IMG/VR virus record: IMGVR_UViG_3300048772_000284
Location: 1-42,385 of that record
Reading direction: 5' to 3' (one strand)
Source of the DNA: a virus
DNA: 42,385 bases
Shown: one piece after another, positions 22,042-29,620 of the stretch
How the letters are laid out: each line of letters starts with the position of its first letter
Position numbering within the stretch: position 1 is the stretch's first letter
The notes under the pieces: generated by a model
What the model was told of the DNA's origin: nothing
Database searches by the model: none
The model's input: only the letters and a program-made list of their open reading frames with translations
Made by a program: the position numbers and the translations under genes

Positions 22042-23825
22042 AAACCGAAGACGCCAAGCCGGTGAAGCCCACGCCACAGCAACTACGCAAGCTGGGGCGT
22101 GAACGGTTTATCCGCGCACGCCGCGCCGGCTCCGCCTTTCAGCGTCAGCTCTCCAAGCTGGGCAACCACATCGGCGCGCTTGTAAAGAAGCACGCTCCTG
22201 GTGGCGTGGTTTCTGACTGGCGCGCTTTGCGCAAGGCGCTCAACGATTACGCCGCGCAAATTCGCCCCTGGGCAGAGTCCATCACAGAAAGCCTGCACAC
22301 CGAAGTCGCGCAACGCGATGCACAGGCGTGGTTCCAGGCTGGCCGCGAGATAGGGCAACACCTACGCGAAGAGATTGCCTCCGCGCCCACAGGCAAGATG
22401 ATGAAGTCGCTGCTCGCGGAGCAGGTAGACCTAATCACATCGCTGCCCACTGAGGCGGCAGAGCGTGTGCACAAGCTCACTCTGCAGCGCATCGCCCAGG
22501 GGCGCAGGCCGGAGTCCTTGGCTCAGGAGATTCTGAAGACCGGCGAAGTGACCGTCGCGCGCGCCCGTATGATCGCGCGCACCGAGACTGCACGCACAGC
22601 AGCGGCGCTCACTGAGGTTCGCGCAAAGCACATCGGCAGTGAAGGATACCTGTGGCGCACTGCAAATGACAGCGACGTTCGTCCCGCAATCGGCACACCA
22701 GGATTTTCGCAGCTCAACACCCTTGCGATGGGAAGCCATCGAAAACTTGAAGGTACTTTTCACCGTTGGGACGAGCCGCCTATCGCAGCGCCCACTGGCG
22801 AGCACGCACACCCAGGAAGCATATGGAACTGCCGCTGTTTTTCGTCTGATACGCTTGTGACTAAAGTCACAGGAATTGAAAAGTTATATCGGTCGTACTA
22901 CCGAGGTGATCTTTGCCGCGTTACAATTGGAGACGCCGAGTTTACAGCGACACCGAATCACCCGATGCTCACGCAACGTGGTTGGGTGCATGTATGCGAA
23001 CTCCAAGACAGCGATTACCTCGTTCAGGTGCTCCGTGATCCACACATCTTCGTCGAAGCCAACGTAGATAGTTTTCACGCCACATTTGGCGAGTTGTTTG
23101 GATCGTTGCCTGGACGCGTGGATGTGGCACCGGGAATTTTGTTTGATCTCTATGGCCGTGTTCCCGATGGCGATGTCCACACAAAGATCATCAATCAACT
23201 TCTGACGTGTGACAACGTAGCCAAGAGTCTCAAGCGCAGTGGCAATTTCACACTCGCCAAACCCAACAGCGGGGTTGAAGGTGCCATTTGTGGCGGCGGT
23301 GCGCATGTTGCTGAAACGTCGAGAGCGTGCAGCAGCGACGCGCTTCTTTCGCCGTTCCAAAGTCATTCTCCCCATGCTGATTTCGTTGGCACTGCTGACG
23401 CCTCTTCGAGTGATGCCGGCCTCATTGAGTCGCTGAGTGATGGTCCAACGATTGACGTGGTAGAGCGCAGCGAGTTCGAGTTCGCTAATTCCAGAAAGGT
23501 ACTTGGCGACGATCTTTTCAGCGGGGAGGTTTTTGCGCCCGTTGCCATGACCGACCGCAGGCGCCCAATGTTTGACGACGCCACCAGCAGCACGAATCGC
23601 TTTGCTGAGATTGTCCGGGCTAACTTTGAGCAAGGCCGCAACGTCTTTAAGACGGGTGCCGGCATCTATGCGCTGCTTCCCTTCAGAAACGACTTCATTC
23701 GTAAGTTTCCGTTTTCGGGCCATGTTTACACGCTCCAAACTGACGTTGGTTGGTATGGGGTATCAGCTATGTCTATTATAGCACAAAACTGTTGGGCAGA
23801 GCCAGTTTTACCGGATCGTATTTGA
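22035..23825 (+). CDS. MuF-type head morphogenesis protein interrupted by an intein
   Basis: SPP1 gp7/Mu F-type minor head protein that binds the portal. ATG 22035 overlaps the lysozyme stop by seven bases. Extein residues 1-267 show the family text: LAQEILKTGEVTVARARMIA then RTETARTAAALTEVRA, SEGYLWRTANDSDVRP, and the conserved HPGSIWNCRC. The family motif should continue CWAEP; instead residues 268-585 are an intein, after which CWAEPVLPDRI ends the frame. The spliced protein would be 278 residues, the usual size for MuF. Without splicing the NCRC-W motif is broken, so splicing is expected to be needed. Confidence 0.92.
   Translation: MLKTEDAKPVKPTPQQLRKLGRERFIRARRAGSAFQRQLSKLGNHIGALVKKHAPGGVVSDWRALRKALNDYAAQIRPWAESITESLHTEVAQRDAQAWFQAGREIGQHLREEIASAPTGKMMKSLLAEQVDLITSLPTEAAERVHKLTLQRIAQGRRPESLAQEILKTGEVTVARARMIARTETARTAAALTEVRAKHIGSEGYLWRTANDSDVRPAIGTPGFSQLNTLAMGSHRKLEGTFHRWDEPPIAAPTGEHAHPGSIWNCRCFSSDTLVTKVTGIEKLYRSYYRGDLCRVTIGDAEFTATPNHPMLTQRGWVHVCELQDSDYLVQVLRDPHIFVEANVDSFHATFGELFGSLPGRVDVAPGILFDLYGRVPDGDVHTKIINQLLTCDNVAKSLKRSGNFTLAKPNSGVEGAICGGGAHVAETSRACSSDALLSPFQSHSPHADFVGTADASSSDAGLIESLSDGPTIDVVERSEFEFANSRKVLGDDLFSGEVFAPVAMTDRRRPMFDDATSSTNRFAEIVRANFEQGRNVFKTGAGIYALLPFRNDFIRKFPFSGHVYTLQTDVGWYGVSAMSIIAQNCWAEPVLPDRI
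22884..23723 (-). CDS. Homing-endonuclease-like gene encoded antisense within the intein
   Basis: A 279-residue protein, ATG 23723 behind GGAG. It has two HTH motifs (residues ~24-46, TRLKDVAALLKVSPDNLSKA; ~80-104, ELELAALYHVNRWTITQRLN), a linker ISMGRMTLERRKKRVAAARS, and a Vsr-like PD-(D/E)xK nuclease core at ~154-240: GFGECEIATALETLGYVV, D183, E192-x-K194 in AIEIK, H200 and H202, then GVKTIYVGFDEDVW. These are features of phage homing endonucleases of the Vsr/EDxHD-like group. Its codons are in register with the sense intein codons. The last ~40 residues lie over the intein N-block and look less protein-like. Own extended -10 promoter at 23775-23783. It would cut intein-free MuF alleles to spread the intein. 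Confidence 0.85.
   Translation of the reverse strand: MARKRKLTNEVVSEGKQRIDAGTRLKDVAALLKVSPDNLSKAIRAAGGVVKHWAPAVGHGNGRKNLPAEKIVAKYLSGISELELAALYHVNRWTITQRLNEAGITRRGVSSANEISMGRMTLERRKKRVAAARSRRFSNMRTAATNGTFNPAVGFGECEIATALETLGYVVTRQKLIDDLCVDIAIGNTAIEIKQNSRCHIHASRQRSKQLAKCGVKTIYVGFDEDVWITEHLNEVIAVLEFAYMHPTTLREHRVIRCRCKLGVSNCNAAKITSVVRPI
23775..23783 (-). promoter_or_regulatory. Extended -10 promoter for the antisense endonuclease
   Basis: Minus strand TGC-TATAAT (23783-23775): perfect -10 with TG extension. A good -35 is not present (weak GGCTCT at the right distance). The same bases encode S-I-I-A of intein block G on the plus strand. Predicted leader is about 45 bases to ATG 23723. Confidence 0.65.
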
Positions 23826-23923
23826 GGGTTAGGTGCTGCCGGACAGAATATAGGTCCGCCGTGGTATCGTGAAAAATGAAGTGAAACCTGTGCTGGCGAG
23901 CCCAGCGCAACAAGGGAGAAAAT

Positions 23924-24727
23924 ATGAACAGTCGCATCTTTCGAGTTCTGACAGCGGCGCTCGTGGCGCTTGGGCTTGCGAGCTTCGCTTCAGCGCAGTA
24001 CACTCCCGGCGCGCAGCCGGTTGTGTACCCCACGTACCAGCCCGCCGCGTCAGCGTTCACGGCCGCCAGTCAGACTGGCACCGCCTTTACCAGCTCAGGG
24101 CTTCGTAGCGCGGTGATTGTGGCCGTGCAGAACGGGCCAACCCCCGCCGCACTGACCGGAGTTGTTTCGGGCACCACCACATCGGTTGAGACCTGGACGC
24201 TCGCAGGCACCGCAGACACTTTCGGCGGCACCATCAATGTCACGCCCTCAACGAAATCGTTATGTTCGATTACCATTCCTCCGTACACAACGCTGGCTGC
24301 GGCGGCCACCCTTTTCAACGCCAACACCACGTGCTTCACCACCGATGGGCTTACAGCAACTACAGGCTCCGGGACGTTCATTCTCACGCAGGGCGGTGTC
24401 AGCCTAACCATCACCGATAACGGCAGCACGCTGGTGGACTACAAGGCATCCACTGCAACGTGGAATCTGCAAGGCAGTATCGACGGTGTGAACTGGTTCT
24501 CCGTGCCGACCGCCGCCCTGCCCACCACATCGGTGCCGATTACAACCACCGCCATTACGCAGGCCACGGCCACCACCACACAGACGGCGGCAACGATGGG
24601 GTACGCTTACGTCGCAAATGTGGCCGGTTGGAATCATTTCAGGCTCAGCACCACGTCGGCTACGTTCACGGCAACCTCTACACTTTCGCTCGCGTTCTCC
24701 GGTTCGCCGCTTCAGTCTTTCTTTTAA
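23924..24727 (+). CDS. Secreted Thr-rich protein with signal peptide (267 aa)
   Basis: ATG 23924 behind GGGAG. Residues 1-25 are a Sec signal peptide (RIFRVLTAALVALGLASFAS then A-Q cleavage). The mature part is Thr/Ala/Ser-rich and beta-like. Residues ~88-168 (WTLAGTADTFGGTINV..., TTLAAAATLFNANTTCFTTD, GSGTFILTQGGVSLTITDN) resemble a segment of the tail sheath at 31166. The C-terminal ~100 residues with STATWNLQGSIDGVNWFSVP look like a galactose-binding/beta-sandwich seen in secreted phage proteins. Unusual between a head morphogenesis gene and the protease/scaffold gene. Function unknown; a decoration or host-surface protein is possible. Confidence 0.75.
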   Translation: MNSRIFRVLTAALVALGLASFASAQYTPGAQPVVYPTYQPAASAFTAASQTGTAFTSSGLRSAVIVAVQNGPTPAALTGVVSGTTTSVETWTLAGTADTFGGTINVTPSTKSLCSITIPPYTTLAAAATLFNANTTCFTTDGLTATTGSGTFILTQGGVSLTITDNGSTLVDYKASTATWNLQGSIDGVNWFSVPTAALPTTSVPITTTAITQATATTTQTAATMGYAYVANVAGWNHFRLSTTSATFTATSTLSLAFSGSPLQSFF

Positions 24728-24736
24728 GGAGCTTCC

Positions 24737-26134
24737 GTGGAAGCCACAGCATTTCGTGTAAGCGAGAAGATCGGGCCAAACATGGCGTGGACAGATGAGC
24801 GGTTTCTCGTCTGCTACGGCGTGCCGATTGCTCGCACCGGAGTGCTGATCTACGGAGCCGGCGAACGCCCCGAGGTGCAGCCTGGGCCTGACGGCCTCAT
24901 TCGCATCGAGCGACTGGACGAGGATGTGTTTGCAGAGGAGAGTCTCAAGAGCCTGCAAATCAAGCCGCTGCTCAACGAGCATCCCGCGTTCGACGTGAAC
25001 CCTGAGAACTATCAAGAGCTAACAGTGGGGTCCGTTGTCAACCCTCGTCGCGGAGAGGGCATCTTCGATGATTGCATCATTGCCGATGTAGTGGTAATGG
25101 ATCGGCAGGCTATTGAGGATGTGCTCAGTGATAAGCGTGAGGTAAGTTGTGGGTACGACTGCAAGTATTTTGACCTGGGCGAAGGCCGAGGGCGGCAGAC
25201 CAACATCATTTACAACCACGTGGCGCTGGTAGAAAGTGGTCGCTGTGGCCCACGTTGCAGCATCAAGGACCACGCCATGCGAAAGGAAACAACGATGAAG
25301 ACGAACAGAGTGCGTCCGTGGTTGGACAAGCTGCGCTCGCTGGGCAGCGCCATTACACAGGACAAGAAGGCCACCTTTGACGAGGCTGTCGAGGAGGCGG
25401 AGCGCGAAGCCAAAACCAAGGATGCCGAGGAAGAGGCCGAAGAGCGCGAGAAGAACAAAACCAAGGACGACGACCTGTCGAAGCGCATGGAGGAGCTGGA
25501 GGCCAAGCACGAGGAGCATGGCAAGCAGCTCGAAACCCACGACGCCAAGCTGAAGACCCACGACTCTGACATCGCCGAGCTGAAGGACAAGATCGGTGAA
25601 GGCGACAAAACAGCCGACGCCGAAGAGGACAAGGAGATCGAGGGTGAGCTGAAAGAAGAAGCTCCTCCGGGCAGTGGCGACAGCGCCATGAAAGCCAAGG
25701 ACTCGGCGTACCTCGCTCCGACCTGGCAGAGCACCAAAGCTCTGGCCGAGATCCTCGTTCCCGGCATTCACATGCCCACCTTCGACAGCAAGGGTGACCC
25801 GAAGATCACATACAAGGGCATCTGCGACTTCCGGCGCCGGGCGTTGAGCATGGGTCTGCTGACCGCGGACACCAACCAGGTCATCGCCGAAGTTCGCGGT
25901 GGCCGCACCTTGGACTCCAAGGACATCGCAGCCATGAAGTGCGGCGAAGTTCGTCAACTGTTCTACGCGGCCGGCGCGGCCAAGAAAGCAGCCAACACCA
26001 GCGACGCGCACTCCGCAGGGCACTTCACCAATCTCGAAGGTTCAGGCGGCGGAGTTGGCGTTACCAGCAAGCTGAAGACGCCCGCCGACATCAACGAGGA
26101 AAACCGCAGGCGGTACGCCGCTGGCGACAAGTAG
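24737..26134 (+). CDS. DUF2213-type head maturation protease/scaffold fusion (465 aa)
   Basis: GTG 24737 behind AAGGAG. Residues ~1-190 match DUF2213, the prohead protease-like domain of phages with DUF2184-type capsids: LNEHPAFDVNPENYQELTVG, DDCIIADVVVMDRQAIEDVL, KREVSCGYDCKYFD and NHVALVESGRCG with His and Ser in protease-like positions. Residues ~200-310 are a very acidic/basic coiled coil (KDAEEEAEEREKNKTKDDDL), as in scaffold cores. Residues ~330-465 form another domain ending TPADINEENRRRYAAGDK. It would act as scaffold and cleave itself during capsid maturation. Confidence 0.85.
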   Translation: MEATAFRVSEKIGPNMAWTDERFLVCYGVPIARTGVLIYGAGERPEVQPGPDGLIRIERLDEDVFAEESLKSLQIKPLLNEHPAFDVNPENYQELTVGSVVNPRRGEGIFDDCIIADVVVMDRQAIEDVLSDKREVSCGYDCKYFDLGEGRGRQTNIIYNHVALVESGRCGPRCSIKDHAMRKETTMKTNRVRPWLDKLRSLGSAITQDKKATFDEAVEEAEREAKTKDAEEEAEEREKNKTKDDDLSKRMEELEAKHEEHGKQLETHDAKLKTHDSDIAELKDKIGEGDKTADAEEDKEIEGELKEEAPPGSGDSAMKAKDSAYLAPTWQSTKALAEILVPGIHMPTFDSKGDPKITYKGICDFRRRALSMGLLTADTNQVIAEVRGGRTLDSKDIAAMKCGEVRQLFYAAGAAKKAANTSDAHSAGHFTNLEGSGGGVGVTSKLKTPADINEENRRRYAAGDK

Positions 26135-26148
26135 GAAGGGAGCCACAG

Positions 26149-26760
26149 ATGTTTCGACTCATTCGCAATTTGTTTCACAAGACACGTGAGGTGGGGTCGT
26201 ATGTGGGCACTTTCCGTACCCATGACGCCGCGTTCGCGTTTCGCATGAATACAGGCTTTCCGGGCACTGTGAATCGCACACACCCGGCAAGCATCGAGCC
26301 TTGCCTCATCGACCCTAACGCCACCATCGCTGCTTACGGGATGGGTGTGATTGTGGACTCGGCGACGCAGGGCGTTCGCACACTCGTCGCTGGCGACGGT
26401 GCTGTGACCAACCTTTACGGAATCGCCGCGCGCCCCTATCCGGTGCAGGCAGCCTCCGCGTCAAGCTACGGAGCCACCACATTCGGCTCCGGCGCGCCGC
26501 CCCCAAGCCAGCCTCTCGACGTTCTCAAGGGCGGCTACATTCTGGTCGCGCTCAACAACTTCGCCGTGAACAACTCGGTCAAGAACGGCCCAGTGTACGT
26601 CAACATCAGCACCAGCACAACCAACCACGTGCAGGGTGGCTTCGAGGCCGCAGCGAACTCGGGCTGCACCACCATCGAGATCACCAACGCGTATTCACAA
26701 AACTACTTCAACGGTCCTGCCGGTCCCGATGGTGTCGTTGAACTCGCGTTCAACCTGTAG
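26149..26760 (+). CDS. Head decoration/cement-like structural protein (203 aa)
   Basis: ATG 26149 with GGAAGGGAG upstream. No signal peptide. The sequence is beta-rich with TVNRTHPASIEPCLID, PNATIAAYGMGVIVDSATQG and VLKGGYILVALNNFAVNNSV, a layout typical of head cement/decoration proteins placed just before the major capsid gene in phages of this type. Identification is by position and general character. Confidence 0.7.
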   Translation: MFRLIRNLFHKTREVGSYVGTFRTHDAAFAFRMNTGFPGTVNRTHPASIEPCLIDPNATIAAYGMGVIVDSATQGVRTLVAGDGAVTNLYGIAARPYPVQAASASSYGATTFGSGAPPPSQPLDVLKGGYILVALNNFAVNNSVKNGPVYVNISTSTTNHVQGGFEAAANSGCTTIEITNAYSQNYFNGPAGPDGVVELAFNL

Positions 26761-26775
26761 GAGAGGGAGTCTTTC

Positions 26776-27843
26776 ATGTTGACATTCGATAACAGCCACC
26801 AGACGCAGGATTCGCAAGGCAACCAGCTCGGCGTGAGGCTTCCGCACGCTTGCACAACCCATGACGGGCGCACCGTGGACTCCACGGGCGCTTTCATGGT
26901 TGGTGAGTTGGAGCGTTTGGATCAGAAACTCCACGAACCGTTGGTATCGGTTACGTGGGGTCGTGACATCGACTTGCGCGAGGATGTAACCATCGCGGAC
27001 GAGGTGTCGTCATTCACCATCAGCACCTATGGCTCAGCCGGCTCGCTCGGCGCTGGAAACAGCATCGGCAACGGCAAGGCGTGGGTAGGCAAGACCACCA
27101 ACCAGATCGGTGGCGTCGATCTGGACATCGCCAAGACCACGCATCCGCTGCTCCCCTGGGCGCTCGAACTCAAGTACACCATCATGGAGCTTGAGTCGGC
27201 GGCCAAGATGGGCCGCCCCATCGACCAGCAGAAATTCCAGGCGCTCCAACAGAAACATCAGATGGACATTGACGAGCAGGTGTACATCGGTGACACGTCG
27301 ATCAACGCTACGGGACTAATCAACAGCACTGCGGTTACGCCGCAGAACGTGGTGAAGAGTCCGGTGTCAGGTTCGACTTTGTGGGCGCAGAAGTCTCCAG
27401 ACGAAATTCTGCTTGACTTCAACACCGCGCTTACTACCGTGTGGGCGGCTTCGGCCTGGGCTGTGCTGCCCAGCCGGGCGCTGATTCCTCCGGCGCAGTT
27501 CGGTCTGCTCTCGACGCAGAAGGTGTCTCAGGCTGGCAACATATCGACGCTGAAGTACATTCAGGAGAACAACGTCCTGACAGCATCGGGGCAGGGCAAG
27601 CTGGACATCTTCCCGTTGAAGTGGTGCATCGGCGCCGGCCAGGGTGGCACGCTCGGAACCATTGGCGTTGACCGTATGGTGGTCTACACCAAGGACCAGG
27701 AGCGAGTTCGCTTCCCCATGACCATGTTGCAACGCACCCCGGTGCAGTACGACGGGCTTTACCACAAGACGACTTACTTCTGCCGCTTGGGGCAGGTGGA
27801 GGTTGTCTACGGGGTTACATTGGGGTATTTTGACCAGATCTAA
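26776..27843 (+). CDS. Major capsid protein, DUF2184 type (355 aa)
   Basis: ATG 26776 behind AGGAGAGGG. Features of DUF2184 capsids: LVSVTWGRDIDLREDVTIAD, DEVSSFTISTYGSAGS, GKTTNQIGGVDLDIAKTTHP, WALELKYTIMELESAAKMGR, DEQVYIGDTSINATGLIN, and C-terminal DRMVVYTKDQERVRFPMTML. The HK97 fold is inferred from family. Followed by a strong stem-loop. Expected to be the most abundant virion protein. Confidence 0.93.
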   Translation: MLTFDNSHQTQDSQGNQLGVRLPHACTTHDGRTVDSTGAFMVGELERLDQKLHEPLVSVTWGRDIDLREDVTIADEVSSFTISTYGSAGSLGAGNSIGNGKAWVGKTTNQIGGVDLDIAKTTHPLLPWALELKYTIMELESAAKMGRPIDQQKFQALQQKHQMDIDEQVYIGDTSINATGLINSTAVTPQNVVKSPVSGSTLWAQKSPDEILLDFNTALTTVWAASAWAVLPSRALIPPAQFGLLSTQKVSQAGNISTLKYIQENNVLTASGQGKLDIFPLKWCIGAGQGGTLGTIGVDRMVVYTKDQERVRFPMTMLQRTPVQYDGLYHKTTYFCRLGQVEVVYGVTLGYFDQI

Positions 27844-27854
27844 ATTTGTGTTCC

Positions 27855-27888
27855 GCACCAGCCCGCGTTGTTCGGCGTGGGCTGGTGC
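27855..27888 (+). other. Strong stem-loop after the major capsid gene
   Basis: A 13-base stem (27855-27867 with 27876-27888, one G-T pair; GCACCAGCCC / GGGCTGGTGC core) and eight-base loop, twelve bases after the capsid stop. No T tract follows, so it is more likely an mRNA stability or processing element, or a partial terminator dependent on another factor, than a simple intrinsic terminator. Confidence 0.6.
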
Positions 27889-27914
27889 GCCCACATTTGA
27901 GAGAGGAATCAAGC

Positions 27915-28427
27915 ATGGCAGTCGATGAAAAAACAACACAGCCTTTTGGCCTAGGCCCAAGGGATTTACCAGCCAAGCCCGGCGAGGTGCTCGGCAAGGG
28001 CGAGGGAACCATCACCATGGTCTTCCCCCGCAAAGTGATTCTCAACACCGACGACGGCAAGCGCGTGGAGTTCCTGCCTGGCGTGCAGGAAGTTCCGGCG
28101 CACCTTGCCGGCCATGACTGGCTGCGCCTCAACGGAGCCACAGGGTACAGCGCAGAGGCCGCCGCGAAGGTAGTGGAGCAATCGGTACAAGAAGCGCAGA
28201 CGGCGTTTGATGTTGCCCTGGAGAACCTCAACGCAGCCAAGCAGCGTGTGGCTGACGCGAGACCGGCTCCGGCAGTGTTAAATGATGCCCCGGTAGATCT
28301 CTCCACCATGACCAAGGCACAGATCATCGCACACGCCGCTGAGGTTCACGACCTGGATCTGGACCAGCGCAACAGCAAGGATGAACTCATCGCTGCGGTC
28401 GAGGAAGCTCGCGCAGCCAAGGAGTAG
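27915..28427 (+). CDS. Head-associated protein with LEM/SAP-like C-terminus (170 aa)
   Basis: ATG 27915 behind GAGAGG. N-terminal strands TMVFPRKVILNTDDGKRVEF and LPGVQEVPAHLAGHDWLRLN, a helix with VEQSVQEAQTAFDVALENLN, then the C-terminal TMTKAQIIAHAAEVHDLDLD ... SKDELIAAVEEA. This last element resembles the HeH/SAP/Rho-N type helix-extended-helix common at the C-terminus of phage head-tail proteins. Probably a minor head or connector component. Confidence 0.7.
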   Translation: MAVDEKTTQPFGLGPRDLPAKPGEVLGKGEGTITMVFPRKVILNTDDGKRVEFLPGVQEVPAHLAGHDWLRLNGATGYSAEAAAKVVEQSVQEAQTAFDVALENLNAAKQRVADARPAPAVLNDAPVDLSTMTKAQIIAHAAEVHDLDLDQRNSKDELIAAVEEARAAKE

Positions 28428-28430
28428 TCC

Positions 28431-28799
28431 ATGCCACTTGAGAAGGGCGATACGCCCGCGATCATCGGACACAACGTGAAGATCGAGGAGCGGGCAGGCA
28501 AGCGACCTGATGTCGCTCAAGCCATCGCCCTTCACACGGCTAAGGACAGTAGCCTAAGCGCACCAGCGTACACTGACCACTACGAGGAGCAGAGCGAGAT
28601 GGGTGCAAACAGCAATCACATCAAAGTGAATGTGGAGCCTGTCGCCAGCGACTCCAAGGACTCCGATTACGCGACGGCCACAACCGGAATGACCATCGCG
28701 GAAATCAACGCCAAGAATCGCTCCTACTGGGAGCGTGGCGGCAAGAGTCCAGAAGTAAAGGACTGCGCACGGACCGACAAGATGCAGAAACGGGGGTAG
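28431..28799 (+). CDS. Small conserved phage protein (122 aa)
   Basis: ATG 28431, three bases after the previous stop. The opening MPLEKGDTPAIIGHNVKIEE then AGKRPDVAQAIALHTA is a common phage motif (MPL-x-x-G-x-S-x-x-x-I-x-x-N-I-x-x-E-x-x-A-G-K-x-x-x-Q-A-x-A-I-A) of unknown function. The C-terminus carries TIAEINAKNRSYWERGGKSP, a short motif also seen in the scaffold and next-but-one gene. Confidence 0.8.
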   Translation: MPLEKGDTPAIIGHNVKIEERAGKRPDVAQAIALHTAKDSSLSAPAYTDHYEEQSEMGANSNHIKVNVEPVASDSKDSDYATATTGMTIAEINAKNRSYWERGGKSPEVKDCARTDKMQKRG

Positions 28800-28802
28800 T
28801 CG

Positions 28803-29318
28803 ATGTCATCACCTACGTGGCCGCCGACTCCCGCTCCGCTCGCCGCCGTTACCTACGCATCGTTCATTGTTGACTATCCAGAGTTCTCCAACGCCGCCAC
28901 CTACCCGGAGGCGGCGTTCACCTTGTTCGCCAACGAAGCGGCAACCATGATGAACGTCGGTCGTTGGGGCGCCATGTACAACGACGGCTACGAGTTGTTC
29001 GTCGCCCACAAGCTCATGCTCTACAAGCGCCGGCAGGATACCGCCGCGCTCAACGCTTACCCCGGGCTGGGAAAGGGCGTGCTGAACAGTGAGTCTCCGG
29101 GGCAGGTCTCTCTCAGCTATGACACCACTGCCAGCACAGAAGAGCGTGGCGGCATGTACAACGAGACCGAGTACGGACGCGAGTTCTTGCGCAAGGCGCG
29201 GCTGGTGGGCATGGGCGCTGTACAGGTCAACCACGGCAACCCTGCTGGAGCAGTGGGCCAGGTGCAGAGCTTCATGGCATGGCCAGGACCGCCGACCGGA
29301 AACGGATATTCATTTTGA
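28803..29318 (+). CDS. DUF4054-type head-tail connector (171 aa)
   Basis: ATG 28803. ASFIVDYPEFSNAATYPEAA, then ANEAATMMNVGRWGAMYNDG and YELFVAHKLMLYKR match DUF4054 adaptor proteins that bind below the portal in myo- and siphophages; C-terminal GREFLRKARLVGMGAVQV. The stop overlaps the next ATG (TGATG). Confident from sequence pattern and from the neck genes following. Confidence 0.85.
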   Translation: MSSPTWPPTPAPLAAVTYASFIVDYPEFSNAATYPEAAFTLFANEAATMMNVGRWGAMYNDGYELFVAHKLMLYKRRQDTAALNAYPGLGKGVLNSESPGQVSLSYDTTASTEERGGMYNETEYGREFLRKARLVGMGAVQVNHGNPAGAVGQVQSFMAWPGPPTGNGYSF

Positions 29319-29620
29319 TGAAGACACTCGCTGAGATCAATGAAGCAAATCGCGCTCGTTGGGGGCAGACCAGTGATGCGTTCAAGGAGAGCGAGCACCC
29401 GCGCAAGGGAAACGGAGAGTTCGGCAGGAGTTCTGAAGGGGGGTACTCGACCAAGTTCTTATCGGAAAAAGCGAAAGTCGAGGGCCGTATAACAAACTTA
29501 AAAGCTAGGGCAGAAAAGTTGAGGGGGAAAGCTGGTTACGCTGATGCAGTACACGCGTGGATTTCTGCTATAAAAGCAGGCGAGAACCAGGGGTATTTTT
29601 TTGAGCGGAGCAGCAAATGA
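29318..29620 (+). CDS. Small basic phage protein (100 aa)
   Basis: ATG 29318 in TGATG overlap. Begins MKTLAEINEANRARWGQTSD, the same short motif as two neighbours, followed by EHPRKGNGEFGRSSEGGYST, a pattern (H-P-R-x-x-x-G-x-F) widespread in phage head fusion proteins. The C-terminal half is helical (KAKVEGRITNLKARAEKLRG). Function unknown. Confidence 0.65.
   Translation: MKTLAEINEANRARWGQTSDAFKESEHPRKGNGEFGRSSEGGYSTKFLSEKAKVEGRITNLKARAEKLRGKAGYADAVHAWISAIKAGENQGYFFERSSK

Larger units (their letters stand above)
22836..23789 (+). mobile_element. Intein (~318 aa) in the MuF gene
   Basis: Begins at Cys268 (block A CFSSDTLVTKV, followed by LYRSYYRGDLCRVTI). Block B is TATPNHPMLTQRGWVHVCEL with the T-x-x-H signature. 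The end has block F HVYTLQTDVGWYGVS and block G SIIAQN before Cys586. The penultimate residue is Gln, not the usual His. The N- and C-terminal splicing blocks total ~90 residues; the ~225 residues between hold no recognisable endonuclease on the plus strand. An endonuclease-like gene lies on the opposite strand. After excision the joined text is NCR-CWAEP, exactly the MuF motif. Confidence 0.9.

Noticed and set aside
25019-26023. Long minus-strand frame (334 codons) over the scaffold gene
   Set aside because: Low-complexity Leu/Val/Gly translation mirrors the Glu/Lys codons of the scaffold; no ribosome site, no domain.
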